The notes under the pieces: model-generated
The model's database searches: none
What the model was told of the DNA's origin: nothing
What the model saw: only the letters and a program-made list of their open reading frames with translations
Origin: Tenrec ecaudatus
Lineage: Eukaryota > Chordata > Mammalia > Afrosoricida > Tenrecidae
Direction of reading: 5' to 3'
Assembly: GCF_050624435.1 (NCBI RefSeq)
Contig: NC_134535.1
Coordinates: forward strand, 122,499,731 to 122,563,730
DNA length: 64,000 nucleotides
Position numbers and translations under genes: made by a program
Part shown: positions 24,500 through 38,100 of the stretch, in pieces
Layout of the letters: every line of letters begins with the position of its first letter
Numbering within the stretch: position 1 is the stretch's first letter

Positions 24500-25890
24500 T
24501 TCTAGATAGAATATACAGAAATGAAATTGGATTCATCTGTAGGAAGAGATGCTGGGAAAGCTCAACATCAGCAGTTACAATTAGGCCAAGGGTCAGCGGT
24601 GTAACAGACAATGGAGTACTCGTATGCAAGTTCAGATTGACGCTGAAAAAATAAAACAAAACCATTCCACAACAGTCAAAATACTTCCTTGAGAAACCTA
24701 GCTGAATTTGGCGAAAATCTCAAGAACAGAGTTTCACTAATGCCTGAGGACCTGCCGAGCTGGGGGAGAACTTCAAGAAAGCAGAAGGTCATTCTAAAGA
24801 CAGGAAAGAAAGGATTGAAGTGGACGTGAAAACAGACTTTGAAGCTTGCCCGGAATTGTAGAGTAGATAATTCAAAGGGATGAACACAGCATTTTGAATG
24901 GCAGCTCAAAATGACAAATCAAAACATTGTCACGCGATGTGCAGAGACGTAGAGTTGAGGGGGGCGGGGGAAGAACACACTTGGCATATATAAAATTTAA
25001 ATGCCTAGAGAAAAAAATTCAAGACCAAAGTGGCAATACAGAAATATTATGTGGGAAATATTGAATGATGCAAGAAGCATCAAAGGTAGATAGAGAAAAT
25101 ACAAATTCACTGAACCAAAAACCACGAGTTGACTTTCAGCAATTTCACGAGGTGGCATGTAAGCAAGAACCAATGATACTCAAGAAAGAAGTTCAAACTG
25201 CACTGAAAGCATTCACCAAAAATAAGGATCCAGGAATTGATGGAAGATCAATAGAAACGTTTCAACAAGTTGATGAGGCACTCACTCTTCTATGCTAGAA
25301 AACTTGAAAGGCAAATACTTGGCCAACTGAGTGGAAGAGATTCATATTTGTACCCATTTCAAAGAAAGGTGATCAAACAGTGTAAGTAAATTATAAAATA
25401 GTATCATTAATAATTACCAGCAAGTAAAATGTTGTAGAAGATTACCCAGCAAAGGTTGGCACAGTGCATTGACAGTGAGATGCCATAGATTTAGGTTGGA
25501 TTCAGAAGGGATGTAGAATAAAGGATAACATTGCTGATGTCAGCTGGATCTTCACTGAAATCAGAGAAAATGAGCACTATATTGACTTGTGTTTTATAGC
25601 CTATGCAAAGACATTTGACTGTAGTCCTTAAGAAACTCTGGTTAGCCTGGAGAAGAATGGGAATTCCAGAAAACTTCATTGTGCTCATGGGAAACTTGTA
25701 CATGAATCAAGAAGCAGTTGGACAGAACAAGGGAATCCTTTAGAGCTTAAAACCAGGAAAAGTGCTGTCCTCTCACTATAACTGTTTAATACATGTTGAA
25801 AAAATAATCAGAGAAGTTGAAGAAGTTGGATTACATAAAGGCTTATGAACAGTCTGAAAATAGGCAGAGAATACCACCTTGATTGGTGCT
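24500..25890 (+). mobile_element. RTE-clade LINE, RT region, broken
   Basis: Encodes decayed RTE reverse transcriptase. The frame at 25065-25298 contains ALKAFTKNKDPGIDGRSIET, followed in shifted frames by the 'FVPISKKGD' and 'FIAYAKTFD' motifs and 'GIPENFIVLMGNLYMNQEA'. Several stops and frameshifts. The upstream part (24550-25060) matches the 5' flank of RT in the same family. Confidence 0.8.
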
Positions 25891-26279
25891 ACTTTGTATC
25901 ACATAATTTGGATGTTTTTCAGGAAATACCAGTCCCCTTGGTTCTTCATTACCATTGGTTCTTGTTCATATGCTCCCTCTTGAAATGGTTGAATGCAGAT
26001 TAGTCCTTTTTGGAACAGTGGCTCTGTGTGTTCGCTCCATCTTCTTTTGATGTATCCTGCATCATTCCCTTTGCCCCCAGAATCTTTCCATCTTGCAAAT
26101 CACCCTTGAATTTTCCTTCTTGGTTCTTTCAAGAAAACAACAGGACTGATGGTTCCAGGAAGACATTGGAGAGGGGGAACTGGGGTAAAGGAAGTGGTGT
26201 CCACAAACTTAGGGACAAGGAAACAACAAGTGATCCAAAATTGGGAACAAGGAGGGTGCAAGAGGTCTGGTAGGGCTTG

Positions 26280-27455
26280 ATCAAGGGCAATGTAACTGAG
26301 AGGAATTAATGAAATCCAAATGATAGTGGGACAAGAGGAAAGTAAAAGGAAATAGAGAAAAGAACTAGTAGGAAAAAGGCATTTATAGAGGTCTAAATAT
26401 TGGCATGTACATATGTAAATATACTTATTTTTGATGATAGGGAATTAGATCTATGTGCATATATTTATAGGTTAAGTAGTAAGGTAGTAGATAGACATTG
26501 GACCTCTATTCAAGTACTCCCTCAATGCAAGAATACTTTGTTCTATTAAACTGGCATTCCATGATGCTCACCTTCCTAACAAGATCATTGAAGACTAACC
26601 AGGTGCATAAGCAAATGTGGTGAAGAAAGCTGATAGTGCCCGGCTATCAAAGATACAGAGTTTGGGGTCTTATAGGCTTGAATATAAGCAAGTGGCCATC
26701 TGGCTGAGCAGCAAAAAAGCCCACATGGAAGAAGCACACTAGCCTGTGTGATCATGGGGTGTCGAAGGGATCAGATATCAGGCATCAAAGAAGAAAAAAT
26801 CATATCATTGTGAATGAGGAGGAGTGCAGAGTGGGAACTCAAAACCCATCATCTGTAGGCAACTGGACATCCCTTACAGAAGGATCGTGGGGAGGAGATG
26901 AGCCAATGAAGGTGCGGTGTAGCAACAATGAAACATATTAACTTTCCTCGAGCTCTTTAATGCTTCCTCCCTGCCCCCCTCCACTATAATAATCCCAATT
27001 CTATTTTACAAATCCGGCTAGATCAGAGGATGTACACTGGTTCAGAAAGGAACTGTAAATACAGGGAATCCAGGACAGATGAACCCCTCAAGGCCAGTGG
27101 TGAAAGTGGCAACACCAGGAGGGTGGAGAGAAGGTGGGGTAGAAAGGGGGAACCAATTAAAAGGATCTACATATAACCCCTACCCTGGGGGACAGACAAC
27201 AAAAAAGTGGATGAAGGGTGATATCAGACAGTGTAAGACATGACAAAATAATAATAATTTGTAAATTATCAAGGGTTCATGAGAGAAGGGTGGCTGGGAG
27301 GGAGGGGGAAAGTGAGGAGCTGATACCAAAGTCTCAAGTAGAAAGAAAATGTTTTGAAAATAATGATGGCAACAAATGTACAACTGTGTTTTACACAATG
27401 GATGTATGTATGGATTGTGATCAGAGTTGTATGAGCCCCCAATAAAATGTTTTTT
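26280..27455 (+). mobile_element. LINE 3'-end copy (family A), long
   Basis: Carries the family core ('gcataagcaaatgtggtgaa', 'agcccacatggaagaagcac') and ends 'tgagcccccaataaaatg'. It reaches further upstream than other plus copies ('caatgcaagaatactttgtt'), so the family's 3' region exceeds 1 kb without an ORF. Confidence 0.8.
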
Positions 27456-27544
27456 TTAAATAAATAAAATTTCACAAATAAATATGCTGAGTATGATCTT
27501 TCATTTTGTTTTTCTAACTCTGTATCTTTGCACATTTTATTATA

Positions 27545-27815
27545 ATACTTCATTTTGTCATCTCAAGCTTCCCTTTGAAATATTCTGTTCACCTGTTTCT
27601 TCATCATTTCCCCCATTTGCCTTAGTTATCTATGATTAAGAGTAAGTTCCACCCATTTTGATTTATTGTTTTTCTCCTGTCTTTTTAATGACCCTTTGCT
27701 CTCTTTGCGTGTGATGTTTATATAGGCATCCCACATCTCATCAGGTCTTTGGTTATCAGTATTCAATGCATCAAATCTCTTCTTTAGATGGTCTCAAAAT
27801 TCAGGTGGGATATGC
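27545..27815 (-). mobile_element. RTE-clade LINE fragment, minus strand
   Basis: Antisense to the region between endonuclease and RT of the RTE LINE: 'catctcatcaggtctttggt' and 'caaaattcaggtgggatatg' are reverse complements of segments seen around 60595-60690. Confidence 0.7.
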
Positions 27816-30800
27816 TCCTACATGTAGTGGTATAGTGGGTTATACATTGGTCTGTGATCCTACAGGCTTTCAGGGCCTGCACCAGCTTCTTGCTGGAAAA
27901 GCTTAGGTTTGTTCCCAGTAGCTAGGCAAAATGCCCATGCAGACATCCTTGTGAAACAGGGGCAAGTGGATTATATAGGACACATCCTTATGTCTACCAA
28001 TTACTGTTATGCCCTCAGGTGTCCCACACTGTGACCAGTCTGCTGCAGGCCTATCCATGTGAGGGAGTGACCCAGTGCTTCATTGTCCATGTCTTCACCC
28101 AGCTAGGCATCAGATGTCAACGATGTCATCCAAATTATTTTACTAAATGTAGTTTGAAAAATCCCTTATAAAATGCAGTTTGCCTCAGGTAGTTATTGCA
28201 GTCTCTGTGGAATTTGTGTAAATCTTTACTTTGCTCAAAATGATGCTGAGAGTATTGTATTATTTACTTTAAATGCTTACAAGTTAATCCCTGCTGTATA
28301 GTTACTCAACAAAGACATCCTAAGACTGGTCTAAGACTTTTAGAAACTTGTTGTTCTGTTTTCTTGCTCGTGGTCAGCAATTACGCCTCAAACAGGACAC
28401 CACAAAGACCACCTATTTTACTGTGTGTCTCCTTACTGGCGTTCACCTTCTAATAAAATTTCTATTTCTTCCCCTACTTGGAATGGGTAACTTGACTGCA
28501 CCCCTCTGTGGTACATGTATTTCAGATGACAAGAGCAACCAGAGAGGCAATCTGCCTCACTGCACACCAAGTCCAAGACTGTGCTGAGAGCATGGAGGGG
28601 GTCTGGCCTTCTCACCTCCTTTCCTGTCCCACTCCGCGGGACTCAGTGAAAGGAGGAAAGGACTCTTGAAGTGAGCACAGTGCCATGACAACCACTCTTT
28701 GCAGCAATAGGCCAAAATCACTGCCCGAAACCTTATGATGAATCAAGTTTCAATATCAAATAAACCCCAGTGTGTATCAATCATTACTCCCAGAGCTGCA
28801 GAAAACCGTGAGAATTAAAATACCTGGAAAAGACAAAGAATGCCTCCTGCTTTTACCTGGAAATTCCATCTATCACCTGGTGCAGGTGACCTAGCACTGA
28901 GCTCTTGGGAAGAATGCTCTTGTTCTCCCACAGACATGGCAAACTCGTCTTGGGTGGTTTAACATTTTGATCCCTTGGTAAAATGGCTAAAGTTAGGTTT
29001 GGGAGTGCCAGAGCATTAAATGACCATCCTCCCCGCTCCCCCAAACCCGCAGGTGAATAGCCCCCAAAGAGACCTCAGTTTTAAGCTTGTGGACCATTGT
29101 GGCATTGGATTTCACTGGGTCCCTTCTCCAGAGGGCCTACAGGGACCACCTATATGGAATTGTAAGCACGAGACAGTCCCAGCCTGAAGTCACCTTGAGC
29201 ACGTCTCCCACCACTACCTGTTAGCTTCAAAGGCATGACTTAGTCATGTTTCGTGCCTTCCACCTTTGTCGTTTCACTCCCAGTGTTTCCAATATGTTTT
29301 CTTTCTCTTGCCAGTTGGACTGCAATGACTGTTATGTGAGAAATCAACCACACTTGAGCAATGTGAACATCATCAGCTGCCAGGTGACCATGGAAAGCTG
29401 CCCTGGCCCTTAGCAACACCTGGTCTGTGGGTGGTCCCCCTTTATTCTGCTCCAAAGCTCCTTGCTCTAGCAATTGGCAATTTAATCCTTTACATCCCAC
29501 AGGGACTACTGTGTTCTCATCCACTGTAGGAAGTCTGTCTTGGGCTGATCTGTTGCCTTGGGATGTATTGCTGGTGCAGACTCTGGCTGCAAATCGCCAA
29601 TGAGCAGGCCTGACATGGCCGTGCAGAATACTGGCAGTAAGCTAGTGAGGACCATTTTAGGGAGGTTGGGTGGAGTGTAGGGACATCATGAGTCAAGGTT
29701 CCAACAGTGGCTATTGCTTAGCCTGCACTCCCCGTGTGTTCACAAGTGCCCCTGAATTATATCCTTTCCCTACAGATAACCAGGGTGCCATAGCACAGCC
29801 AGAGGCCTATGAATACTTCCTGCAACCCCCCCCCACCCCTTATCTGAGTTTTGGTTATGTTAGTGCCATGATGTTAACAGCTTCAGTGAATTTTAATAAC
29901 ACACCACCCTGTCCTTATACGAGAGCCACAGAACAGCCCGCTTAGCAGGGGCTCTCTTGTACAGTTCAGTCACCAGCTGCAAGACGCAGGGCGGTTCATC
30001 CTGGTCTGTAAGCTTCTGGATATAATAGAATAATGTCTCTCAGACTGTCTCCAGGTTAAGACCTTTGGTCCCCAGCACCTGTGTGTGCAGTCTGTCTTCC
30101 CCTTGGGCCTGAGCAGACTACATACATGCAGGCTAATAAGGGTTATTATACTTTCCAAAACATTAAGTTTAGAGTTATATTGTTTAAACCAGTTTTTATT
30201 CTTGTGTACTGGAAGTAGAGGAAGTAGGAATAAGTCAATCAGAATTAGAGTACCTAATACTAGATGCATAATAGTAAACATTTTCAAAGTAACTAAAAAG
30301 ATGCTATTTAGGAGACCTCTGTTCCATCTAGTTGTGCAGCTATTGAATCACTTGTTCTTTGAAAATTTGCTCTCATCTCCCTAGATATGTCTCCTTAACC
30401 ACTGTGGGAAAATGATATCAATATTTTGCATCAACACAATTCTATGGTTCTATGATATTTAAGGCACTGAAGTAAACACAAAAACCCATAAGAATACTGT
30501 AATATTTTAGAAGTGGATTTTTGTCCCAGTTTTGAGATCATAGCTAAAAACTTTCAATTCCCTTTCGTGGACAGTTTGTTAAGCTGACGCCCCAACTACT
30601 TCCCATATTGGATTCTAACTCTCCCACTTTGCAGTTCACACAGACTCAACTATCAGGGACTCCCGGATACTGAATGCCCAGGGCTAGTGGAAATAATTGA
30701 AACATCCTCTGTCCTGGAAGCCTGGGAAATCCAGATAACTGGATCCCATTTGCCACACATAGGCTGCCTCCTAAAAATCCCAGCTGGTTGGCACCCTATT

Positions 30801-31000
30801 CTCAGATGAACCCCCCTGCATGCCCCTCTGGGTTATCTTCTCTTATCTGGAGAGGTAAGTAGTGAAATTTTCTTTTAACTAAGTGTCTCTGTGCTGTGTT
30901 CTACTCTCCAAAGAACTTGTATTCATACCTAAAAAATATGACTATGAACCCTACACAATGTAGAAGTGGTAAAAGACACAATTTCTTTTATAAATGTGGA
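27816..31000. other. unidentified GC-richer block
   Basis: Clearly less AT-rich than its surroundings, with several short open frames on both strands (longest 105 codons, 29970-30287 minus) and runs of Cys, Trp and Pro codons on the plus strand (about 28350-29100). It could be a decayed retroviral env/3' region with an LTR near 30550-30950, but I see no diagnostic motif, LTR end or target duplication. Left unnamed. Confidence 0.35.
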
Positions 31001-31504
31001 AACGGGTCACTTGGGCAAGTATTGTAAGGTTAAGTGGCAGAATAAAATAATATATGAAGTTTTTTGACCCATAAGGCAGGCAAGTGATTCACTTGAGCGT
31101 TGTTTTGAAAATAGCTGCTTATTCATGGCTGTTTATTCACACCTTCTAAGGTAAGACCATAGGAAAAAATAACTGTCTTGTTTCACTCCATCATGTATGT
31201 TCCAATGTTTAAAAAGATCAATCTAACCTGGGATAAGTTTATATAAGAAAATATTAATTCTATATTTAAAAAATAACTTATGAAAGAAATCTCAATAGAA
31301 TTACTCTTAGAACTATGGATATTTGCAACCAAAATGAGCCCAAAATGTCACTCACTTATATTATTTAATAATATAATAATTATTTGACAGCAGACTATGC
31401 CAACCTATGTTAATACTTGTTAAGATAATGACCTGCCCCTCCCAACAAAGTGTTGATTACATTTTCTACTTCATGTTCATCCTGTTGTCGTGTATTAGTG
31501 TACA

Positions 31505-31705
31505 TTATATCTGTTTGGCCCAGTGTTAGGTTACCAGTTGGGCTGCTAAATGCAAGGTTAGCTGTTTGAAACCACCCACAACTCTGAGGGAGAAAGCTGA
31601 GGCTTTCTACTCCTGTAAAGAGTTACAATCTCAGAAACCCACTGAGGCAGTTCTACAAAGTCCTATAGAATTGCTGAGTCAGAATTGACCTGATGGCTGT
31701 CATTT
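31505..31705 (+). repeat. AfroSINE, plus strand
   Basis: 'gcaaggttagctgtttgaaa', 'aaagagttacaatctcagaa' and 'gagtcagaattgacctgatg' in the forward SINE order. Confidence 0.82.
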
Positions 31706-31709
31706 GTTC

Positions 31710-34700
31710 ATTTGTTTTGTTTTGTTTTAGGTTTACCCTACTGCTAATATCTAGTTTAATACATAATTAGTTCTTAATAAATATTTCTTCAGGTATGTGC
31801 ATCATTTTTACTTTGAAAATGTTCATGATCTCCCTTCTGCCTAAGTATGCCTTTGTATGTCCGAGCAGAAGCTCTGTTTCTCCATTCATGGTCAACATTG
31901 AGTTCAGAATTTGTCATTTCTAACATTTCTTTATTGTCTCAAATTTATTAATAGAATAGGAAAGTCAATGTTATGTTCATGTTTCACTTGGCAGTAGTCA
32001 CCTAGCTTGTTCTTTCGTTTCTGAGTAACTGACCGGTCAACACCTCTGACCACATCAGGTTCTAAGTCAGAGCGTGAAGGCCGCATCCTGCCCTGGGGGC
32101 TGTTTCCAACCACAACACTTCACTGTGGCCTCAGCCCCTTCCACTGCTGTTCTGTTTCACAGGAATATGGGCTCAAACCTGCAGTTTACTGCTCAAGTAG
32201 GACAGTGATTACATTAGGGTGACTTTTCTTTATTAATTGAAATGATTTCAAAATAAATTGTGCTTGAGTTGTTGATCTCAAATGACTTGAATTCAGGCGA
32301 TGCACAATAGCATGGTGACTTTTTATGATAGCTTTTAAAGTTAGGATAACTTACTTAAATACACACATTTGTAGTAAAATTGTTGGCTTGCATAATTAAT
32401 TTTTCTCCTATTCATTTATTAGAAAATATAATTTCTAAAAGTTATACCACATATGATAAATTGTTTCTAATGCCCACAATTTCTCAATACATGTGCCATC
32501 TAGACTGCTACACTTTAGACATCGAGAAAAAAATCCTAGTTTTCTTCCAAATATCTCTTGTCCCTAGAAAGTGGGATATTGATTAGTATTGAATTGAATG
32601 CCTGAAATAATATTGCATTAATTATCACCTAATAAACCATAGTTATATAAACTTTTAAAAAATTTTATGAATTTATATACAACTTGCCTATTTTTAAAAT
32701 AGTCACTCTAAATACATAATTTTATTTTGATATTGTTAATAATATATTAAAATAATTGTTTCTATTGATTGATGATCTTTAGCAATATTATGGTTTTCAA
32801 AATTAATGTGACATTCTGTTATACTCCTATAATTACTTCTATTAATTGGCCAGTAACATTTTTGTTTGTTTTCTGCATAAATAATGATACCACCAACAAA
32901 TTTTTTTAAGTCCCAGACTTCTGACTTTCTGCAATAATGAAATATGCTAAAGGAACTTCATGATGATATTGAAAGAAGTAATATTTTCCCTTCTTGATAT
33001 ATGTAAATAGGAAAAGAAAATAACTTTGGGAAACATTTCTAAAACACAAAGTTGTTCTTTTCTCTTATTTAGACCTGTCAAAAACCATGACACTTGTCAA
33101 CAAATTTGCCCATTTGATGTAAATTATCACTATTTTTGGTATCAGTTAATCATAAAGTCTTTTAAATTTTATTTTTGATGTCCGTAGCCTCGGCTATGAT
33201 GTCCCATTATTTTATTTTTTTTTTATTTTTTTTCATTCAAGTTAATATAGGGAGTCATGTCTTCAAGGTCAAAGGAAGTAAGGGCCTGATTTATGAACAG
33301 AACTGGGTCTGAGATAACCACATATCAGGTAGGAAGTAATATTGGCTATGCGCCAGTGATTAAACATGACTGCTTATTGCACAGTTTTCTTTACATATTT
33401 TATAATAAAAGGTCATATATCTGTATTTATTGTTTGTGTTTGTCTATAACTCAAACCTAAAATGACTTGTTCTGCAAGGATTAAGAAGTGGACTTAATTT
33501 CCTTCTCTCTTTATTTCCATATAGTTCTGACATGCATATATCATGATAAATTTTCACTTCCTGTTCAGTAAAGGATTATATAGTCAAAAATGTGCTCTCT
33601 AAACTCTAGATTACTTATTAACTAATGTATCATTCTCAGGTCTTTAAAAAGTAGAGAGTTTTAGGACATAACACGTGTACAACCATGTGTTATCACACCC
33701 TATCTACCCAATTAGCCAGATTTTCCGTGCAGCGATACAGCAGAAGAACTGTGGTTTGTGCTGGGTGTGTTTTTAAAGCAGGAAAATGAGATAAGGATAA
33801 CACTGACCAGCCTTTCTCAGAGATGGAAAGTGACAGATTATTTCTAATTTTAGTCATAAATTCAAAATTTAGGACATAGCTCAAGTTTTGGGTTGTAGAG
33901 GAGACTTTGGTTTCAAGAATCACGACCTTCCCTCTAATCAGGTGTGTATGCACGTGAGTGAGTGAGTGTGTGTGTGTGTGTGTGTAGGTGTGTGTGCATT
34001 TTGTTAAGTATCAGTCAAGAGAAAAGGAGATCTCTGTAAACTTTAAGAAAATTATTAGAACTGTTTATGTTGCCATGTTAATTCAAAATGTTTTCTAACC
34101 TTTTAAATAGACTTACCAAGACCTATTTGTTATTTCTGAGTCATGTTATTTGTCGCTATAGTTGATATTAGGTCAACTAAGGTAGTTTTGCTCATCTTCA
34201 TGAAGAGACTGGACATAGAATCATAGTTACTATGTTGCCATAACAAGAAATCTTATCACTAAAGCTTCACTAAGTCCAGAATAATTGTATTTCTCTTTGA
34301 ATTCTCACTCATGTGCTCTGTGATCTTTTGCAATCCTGCTGCTTATTGAGGTACACTACTTGCAAATGGAAGAAGTTGTATTTCTTGTAACTACTTTCAA
34401 AATGTGAAATAAATTTTGATTTTTAAATTCTAAGAACTATATTTGTTAAATTAATTCATACTATTTAAATAATTTTATGATTTTAGCAGACATTTGATTA
34501 GTTTGTTAAAGATGATGGTGGTGATAATTTGTTGATGGCAAAACAAATAATATGGACAAAAGTTGAATTCTAATTTGTTGTGAAAAACTAGACAACAAGA
34601 ATTTCATTATCCTGTTTCCTAAAAAACTTCACTCACTGGCATCCAGCTGATTCTGACTCAAAGGAAACTTATATACATATCAATTGTAACCAATAAAAAA

Positions 34701-35080
34701 CTAAAAATAGAATAATATATGTGTTGCCATTCATTATCTATGATATTCAACATTTTAATTAAATAGCTTAAATGGAGTTGAATTATAACATGTGTTATAT
34801 GTCCATGATATTTTTGAAATGGTTGGCTATTATTTTACAACAAAGTGAAATTTTTTTAATTGCTTTTACCTGGTTTTTTATATGCTCTCATTTTTTTTCC
34901 ATTTCTTAAGCCCTGCATAGGGAGGAAGCTTTCTGTATTCTAGTAATTCCAATGATTTTGTTTTCCTCTGGAGACAAGAGAAGGGTACAGGAAAAAAAAA
35001 GTTCAATTTCATCTTGTTCAGGAAAACTATTGGAACACGGACATTTGGATTAATCGCTGAGTTACATGTGAAGTATTATT
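31710..35080. other. KLRK1 5' flank; no gene seen
   Basis: AT-rich with a (GT)n run at about 33965-33997 and a short minus-strand SINE remnant at 34628-34676 ('actcactggcatccagctga'). It should contain the KLRK1 promoter and any non-coding 5' exon, but no core promoter element stands out. No second KLRC gene was found between the two receptors. Confidence 0.5.
33965..33997. repeat. (GT)n microsatellite
   Basis: GT dinucleotide run preceded by GAGT units and interrupted once by AGG. Confidence 0.9.
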
Positions 35081-35086
35081 TATATG

Positions 35087-35126
35087 ATGGGATTGATCCG
35101 TGACCGGAAATCTCATCATGACTTGG
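35087..35126 (+). CDS. KLRK1: KLRK1 exon 1: N-terminus
   Basis: Encodes [13 protein letters not shown] plus one base; donor gtatga. Very like the NKG2D N-terminus of rodents and human (M-G/A-x-I-R-x-R-x-S). A tandem ATG at 35084-35086 is also in frame; 35087 was chosen because it gives the family's usual M-G start. Confidence 0.9.
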
Positions 35127-38100
35127 GTATGAATTTTTTTCTATAGTTTTGCTTCGGCGCAATTTTAAGATGCTCGGAATTTTATGTAAAGAAAATACAA
35201 ACAGAGGACAGCGTGTGCTCGACCACTGTATATTTCCTTTAAATCAAATCTTCAAAACTCTTGAACTTTCCTCTTCTCTGAGCCCAGTCACACGCACTTG
35301 AGGAAGTTTGGGATAGTGAAGTGACAGGACTGGAGCCATGAACACTTAATTTTTATCAAATTGTTACCGCTCCACTTGTAAAGTCTAAGGGAATCTAAGT
35401 TGAAGAGTCTACACGCATTTTAATTTCTTAATCAAATAATATAGCAAACAAATATGTCATATTTGTCCTAACAGATTTTTGTGAAATTTAATTTGGATAA
35501 TATATATTTGAAAGTGCTTCTTAACCTAAAATGTTATAAATAACTCATATTTGGTAATTCCTATTACATAAACAATATGTTTAAACATCTCAAATATTAA
35601 TTTTCCTCATCCATAGACATTACCATTTGTACGTCATAGATTTAATGAATAAATTATGTTATGTAGAAACATTGGTTAAATCTAATTTTCGATACAAATT
35701 ATTAGTGCAATTTATAAAGCATTTTTCAATATTAAGTAAATGATTAATATTTCTCAAAGAAAGGAAAGTATGTTTGCTTGTTTTGTCCAGAGACCAAAGT
35801 TGTTATTTAATCCTTATCCAAAATTTTTACTCTTCTGTTTTAGCCATTTTATGCCCTTCATTATAATAAAAATTAAACACACTACCATTTATTGACACTA
35901 AGGTCATGTGACTGAATTTAATTTTAATAGTACTTATTCAAGTTGTATTTGTTCCCCTCTTTTTTTCTACCCATAGTTTTTCTCTTTCTTTTTCACTCTT
36001 CTTTCTCCTTTCTTCCTTGTGTTCTCTGTGAGAAACCAGGACGCAAAGGTAAATTAGTCATGTGAAGTTAAATAGTTAGTAAATATATATATCTAGATTT
36101 GAATACAGGTTAACTCCCAAGGCTGTGTTTTCTTGATTATATTGATGTCCTTATTTTAATATTAAGTTTCATTATATTATGAGCTTACATCTTATAAAAT
36201 ACATGGGATCTTGTTAACCATATTTTATAAGGCGATATATGTATTTTATTAACATTATAAAGTTTGAATGTCACAGAATCAAATAATATGGAACACAACT
36301 AATTCATGTTACTATACTTTTAAAATTGTGAGAAGTCTTCAAAAACTTTGTAGAAAATGGAATTCAAGCTTTCCACAAACTACTTGAAACCCCTTATATA
36401 ATCAGTGAGAATTATTATGGAGATAATGATTCTAGTACCAAAAAAGTTTAAGTGTTCTATTAACCTGAACTTCTTATCTACAGGTATGAATAAATGTTAT
36501 AACTATAACTTTAGACTGGCAAAAAACGATGCTTCCACACGATGCCAACGGCGAAGAGCTCCACTAATTCCAAGCAATGATAGAGAAAATTGTAAGTTCT
36601 ATATTCCATATGTTTTATTTTTTCACGACACTGAGTTGAATCTTGAAAATTATCTAATTAAATATATAATAATTATTCAGTTTATATTACCTTTGTGCAG
36701 GAAGCAGAACTGAGATTTATTTTAATACAATGTTGAAATATATGACACATTGAATAGAAAACACCAAGAATCTCTTGCTGCCAAAAGAAATGATGAGATG
36801 ACTTATGATAATAATGTCAGTGTCATAGGAGTTTCTGAGGAATCACTGAGCAATTAGAGTGGTAATGGGAAACAAGAAAACCCCCTTCAAAGTTATGTCA
36901 TTAAAAATTATAGAGCTTATGACTCAATTGGTCTTTATAGAAATACTTCTGAATGGTGAATAAATATTCTCTAATAACTTTATCACTCCAGAATAACATT
37001 GACAATAGAACTTGAGATAGCTCCACAAAAGTAAAAACAGATAATCTCACAAATGAATTTAATGAAAAATTTAAAATAAATTATTAGCAAGTAGCAGTAT
37101 ATCATGAATTAATTCATTTAAAAGTATAGGTAATTATGATATGATTATATCCATAATTATGTAAAACTCTGAGCTCCTAAGACCCTTAACCTATGACCAA
37201 TATTATATTTTATTTAAGACAAATATTTGTATATAGAGAGCTTATGTGTTCAATTGTTTTGAGGTTAGTGGTTAGAACCCACCAGCTGCTTCATGAGAGA
37301 CAGAGATTGGAGTATCCTTGCGCAAAGATTTATACTTCTACTTTGTCATGCAGTGATACTACTAGACATAACCAACTGAACACCAATAGGATAGACATAT
37401 TCATATATGCATATTTTCAAAAGTTATAATTATGCTAATGGATAAATTCTATAAGCATTTTCATGAAAATTAGTTAAAGGCAAGAATTTTCACTATCATT
37501 TTTGTTTATGTTGGACTTTATATTGCTTTGGTGGTACTAGCCAATGAAATTAATCAACGAAAAGACAAAAACAGTATTACAAATTAAATTTTAAAAAGAA
37601 AACAAGTATTTTATAGCAAAATATGTCATCTTTTAAGTGAATAAAACTTTTAAAGCATCACTAAAATTATTAAAATGTAAGGAGACTATGTGAATTTGAT
37701 CAAAAATAAAAGCATAAGATTAATTATCATCATAATTTAAATATAAGGACAATATGATGGAAAGAAATGCCATATGCAAGGGAACATGGCAATGGTTATC
37801 TTTTCCTTCTACTTTATGATTATTTAAAAAATACATTTTGCATATAAAAACTAAAATAAAAATAAACTAAAGAAAGTGCAACAATAGAAAAATGTATTTG
37901 GGTAACAAAATATTACAAAACTACAGAACGTATTAAGTATGAATTTTGTAATATTGGAAGTTAGCAAAAATAGAAAGAAAATGAATAAATATCCTAGGCA
38001 TTAGTGAGCTGAAGTGGTCTACCATTAACCATATTCAATCTGAAAATCATACAGTTAACTATTCAAGGGGAATGGCCTGGCAATCATAGCCAAAAAGGAC

